Under the pieces are notes generated by a model. It saw only the letters and a program-made list of their open reading frames with translations, made no database searches and had not been told where the DNA came from. Positions 40,138-41,432 of a stretch of 41,432 nt of DNA are shown in pieces (the first letter of the stretch is position 1; every line of letters begins with the position of its first letter). Source of the stretch: an uncultured Porphyromonadaceae bacterium. GTDB lineage: Bacteria; Bacteroidota; Bacteroidia; Bacteroidales; Barnesiellaceae. The stretch is taken from NCBI GenBank assembly GCA_900538555.1, contig UPYI01000022.1:1-41432 (forward strand), read 5' to 3'. A program made the position numbers and the translations under genes.

Positions 40138-41301
40138 CTAAAAACAAGTCGAAAAACGTGCTATAATAGGATTCGCCCGCGCGATGTCGTGGGGAGTATA
40201 TCGGTCGGTAACCAGTATTGAGGAGTGCCGGGCTTGGTCTCTAACTGAAAGTGTATCAATTGATTGCAGCAACATCATCGTAACCCCCGTATCCTTCAGG
40301 CTATATAGTTTGTACGGCGTCGGTAATTTGAGAGCTGGGCGCAGCTGCCGCGCCCAGTAGTCGCGGAACTGCTTCGGGTTGGCACGTCCCGGAGATGGTC
40401 GAAACCCCAAGCCGAACAGATACCACGACGACGGAGCGGATAAGACCCCCGCGTCGATCAATGCTTCGGCTACCTTATCCGGCAGCGTAATTGTGGCGGT
40501 TCGCTTATTCTTGGTTTGCCCGGCATGCAACTGTATTGTCTTGTTTTTCAATGAAATATCCTCCAATTTTATAAAGCTCAACTCCTTTGGACGGATTAGG
40601 CAGTAAAATATCATATAACAGGCTGCCAGATAACCCCGATTAGCCTGCCTCAGGTACTCCGAGATCCGTTCGAGGATCGGAGGCGGGATAACCTGCCGCT
40701 CTTTCCGGCGAGACCGGTTGCCGAAGCTCTCGATCCCGTCGGTCGGCTTGGTCTTGGCGTACGCACGGGTAACGAGGAAGCCGGAAAAGAGCCGCAGCCA
40801 CGCGAAATAGTTGTCCCGCGTCTGTGCCTTGTTCCCTCGCTCGATATAGATGTGATCGAGGAACTCGGCGATATACGCGCGGTCGAACTGGTATATATAG
40901 GTAATAGGGCGGGAAAGCCGGGCGTTGTATTCGACGAGATTCCGCAGGTAGGAGGCATAGCCGACGTGTGTATCTGCTCGGATATATCCGTCTTTCAGAT
41001 ACTTGTCTATGAGCAGCCGGTAAGTGTGGCAAACTTCGGCAAACGTGCTGTAAGCCTTTCCGCCGGCACTCTCGATCCACGGATTCCAACCGGATCGCAA
41101 TTGCGAGATCAATCGGGCGATCAGGTCTCCGGCATACTCGCGTCTCCGCTTGATCGAGTCGATCGAGTTGAGTTTTATTTTTTTTCGGCGCATCCGGTTT
41201 GCCGCCGGATCAAATGCGTAGAAGTCCACATACCAGTCTTTCCCCGTGTGCAGCACCGGAACCGTGTACGAAATAATCTTCTGTAATTCAGTGTTTTGCA
41301 T
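40138..41301 (-). CDS. int: Tyrosine-type site-specific integrase
   Basis: This 387-aa protein has an N-terminal arm-binding region and a SAM-like core-binding domain (about 90-190, TYRLLIDKYLKDGYIRADTH, then LDHIYIERGNKAQTRDNYFA). The catalytic domain has Arg in CLIRPKELSF, Lys in QTKNKRTA, KDTG in place of the usual HxxR start, Arg in DQARHSS, His and the Tyr nucleophile in VTDRYTPHD. Such variants occur in Bacteroidales integrases. It lies at the right end, about 110 bp from the attachment core, and catalyses integration into and excision from the tRNA-Pro gene. Confidence 0.92.
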   Translation of the reverse strand: MQNTELQKIISYTVPVLHTGKDWYVDFYAFDPAANRMRRKKIKLNSIDSIKRRREYAGDLIARLISQLRSGWNPWIESAGGKAYSTFAEVCHTYRLLIDKYLKDGYIRADTHVGYASYLRNLVEYNARLSRPITYIYQFDRAYIAEFLDHIYIERGNKAQTRDNYFAWLRLFSGFLVTRAYAKTKPTDGIESFGNRSRRKERQVIPPPILERISEYLRQANRGYLAACYMIFYCLIRPKELSFIKLEDISLKNKTIQLHAGQTKNKRTATITLPDKVAEALIDAGVLSAPSSWYLFGLGFRPSPGRANPKQFRDYWARQLRPALKLPTPYKLYSLKDTGVTMMLLQSIDTLSVRDQARHSSILVTDRYTPHDIARANPIIARFSTCF

Positions 41302-41324
41302 GTCAGTTGTTTTGTTTATAAGGT

Positions 41325-41344
41325 TCGCGTCCCAATTTCGTCCC
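41325..41344. promoter_or_regulatory. Integrase arm-type sites, right end
   Basis: TTTCGTCCC (41336-41344) and a related TCGCGTCCC (41325-41333), spaced 11 bp, repeat the left-end arrangement in the same orientation, about 70 bp inside the right core. Confidence 0.62.
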
Positions 41345-41361
41345 GGCTGATAAAAACGACC

Positions 41362-41400
41362 AAAGGCTTAAATATCTGACTTGCAGATATTTAAGCCTTT
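41362..41400 (-). terminator. Perfect 17-bp hairpin beside the right attachment site
   Basis: AAAGGCTTAAATATCTG (41362-41378) and its exact complement (41384-41400) flank a 5-nt loop. On the minus strand it lies just after the tRNA 3' end and is followed within a few bases by TTTTT, so it probably supplies the tRNA with a new terminator after integration. Confidence 0.75.
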
Positions 41401-41413
41401 AAAATTGACCTTT

Positions 41414-41432
41414 TGGTCGGGGTGACAAGATT
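41414..41432 (-). tRNA. tRNA-Pro, 3' end only (rest beyond window); right attachment site
   Basis: The minus strand reads AATCTTGTCACCCCGACCA. This is a T-stem 3' strand CTTGT, an acceptor strand CACCCCG, discriminator A73 and encoded CCA. G72, implying a C1-G72 pair, with A73 is characteristic of bacterial tRNA-Pro. The gene body would lie to the right of the window, and the same sequence without CCA forms the left attachment site. Confidence 0.7.

Larger units (their letters stand above)
18625..41432. mobile_element. Integrated virus-like element of about 22.8 kb
   Basis: The element is bounded by a direct repeat GTCGGGGTGACAAGATT (18625-18641 and 41416-41432, where the window ends) that corresponds to the 3' end of a tRNA-Pro. 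It carries a tyrosine integrase at the right end, arm-type repeats inside both ends, a repressor at the left end, a primase-helicase, lysis-type genes and a late operon with virion-like proteins. No terminase, portal, tail or conjugation genes are seen. Base and codon use differs visibly from the left flank, being rich in CGATC, CCGG and TTCCG words. Confidence 0.88.

Noticed and set aside
18625..41432. Tailed prophage or conjugative element
   Set aside because: No terminase, portal, tail, relaxase or mating-channel genes were recognised in any frame.
18625..41432. Phage satellite that uses a helper capsid
   Set aside because: Not excluded, but the long late operon with many structural-type and membrane proteins and its own lytic enzyme makes a complete virus more likely.

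Overview
The window comes from a member of the Bacteroidales (Bacteroides/Parabacteroides-like). The evidence is Bacteroidetes-type promoters (TTTG, 19-21 nt, TAnnTTTG), A-rich rather than Shine-Dalgarno translation starts, BspA-type leucine-rich repeats, C-terminal sorting-like domains on exported proteins, and many exported polysaccharide-type esterases. No rRNA and no CRISPR array is present. The only tRNA sequence is a 19-nt 3' end of a probable tRNA-Pro at the right edge.

Region 1 (1-8600, minus strand) is a type 4-like BREX phage-defence operon: a small HTH regulator, brxP (PAPS-reductase-like with ferredoxin and DUF4007 parts), brxC (ATPase) and pglZ, which runs off the left edge. A consensus promoter and a TTACAA-CTTC-TTGTAA dyad at the transcription start suggest autoregulation. 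Its flank (about 8600-8963) abuts a 5'-truncated BspA-like gene.

Region 2 (8964-18620) is host chromosome. It holds a plus-strand operon (exported flavodoxin-hydrolase fusion and two aldo/keto reductases), a lipoprotein alpha/beta hydrolase, and a minus-strand operon (membrane acyltransferase, hexapeptide acetyltransferase, two-domain esterase) that looks like sugar O-acetylation and deacetylation. Four copies of a roughly 50-82 bp dispersed repeat lie here. Two sit in frame inside exported proteins, one forms a gene's last codons and stop, and one is intergenic.

Region 3 (18625-41432) is an integrated element of about 22.8 kb. It is flanked by at least 17 bp of direct repeat that corresponds to the 3' end of tRNA-Pro and has paired TTTCGTCCC arm sites inside each end. 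Order: repressor; Cro-like gene; two small paralogues; primase-helicase; a tandem second helicase; a candidate unimolecular spanin; two tandem structured RNAs; a methyltransferase-like gene; spike-like genes; an AT-rich repeat region; a long late operon (28255-37636); a minus-strand accessory operon with a second HTH gene; a small RNA unit; and a tyrosine integrase. The late operon encodes many proteins with membrane segments, a transglutaminase-like protein, two tiny basic paralogues, a probable major virion protein followed by a strong hairpin, two beta-rich two-domain paralogues and a membrane-anchored lytic transglycosylase. I see no terminase, portal, tape measure or tail genes. My best reading, an inference, is a temperate tailless, probably membrane-containing virus of Bacteroidales. 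The packaging ATPase expected for the best-known families of that type was not recognised.
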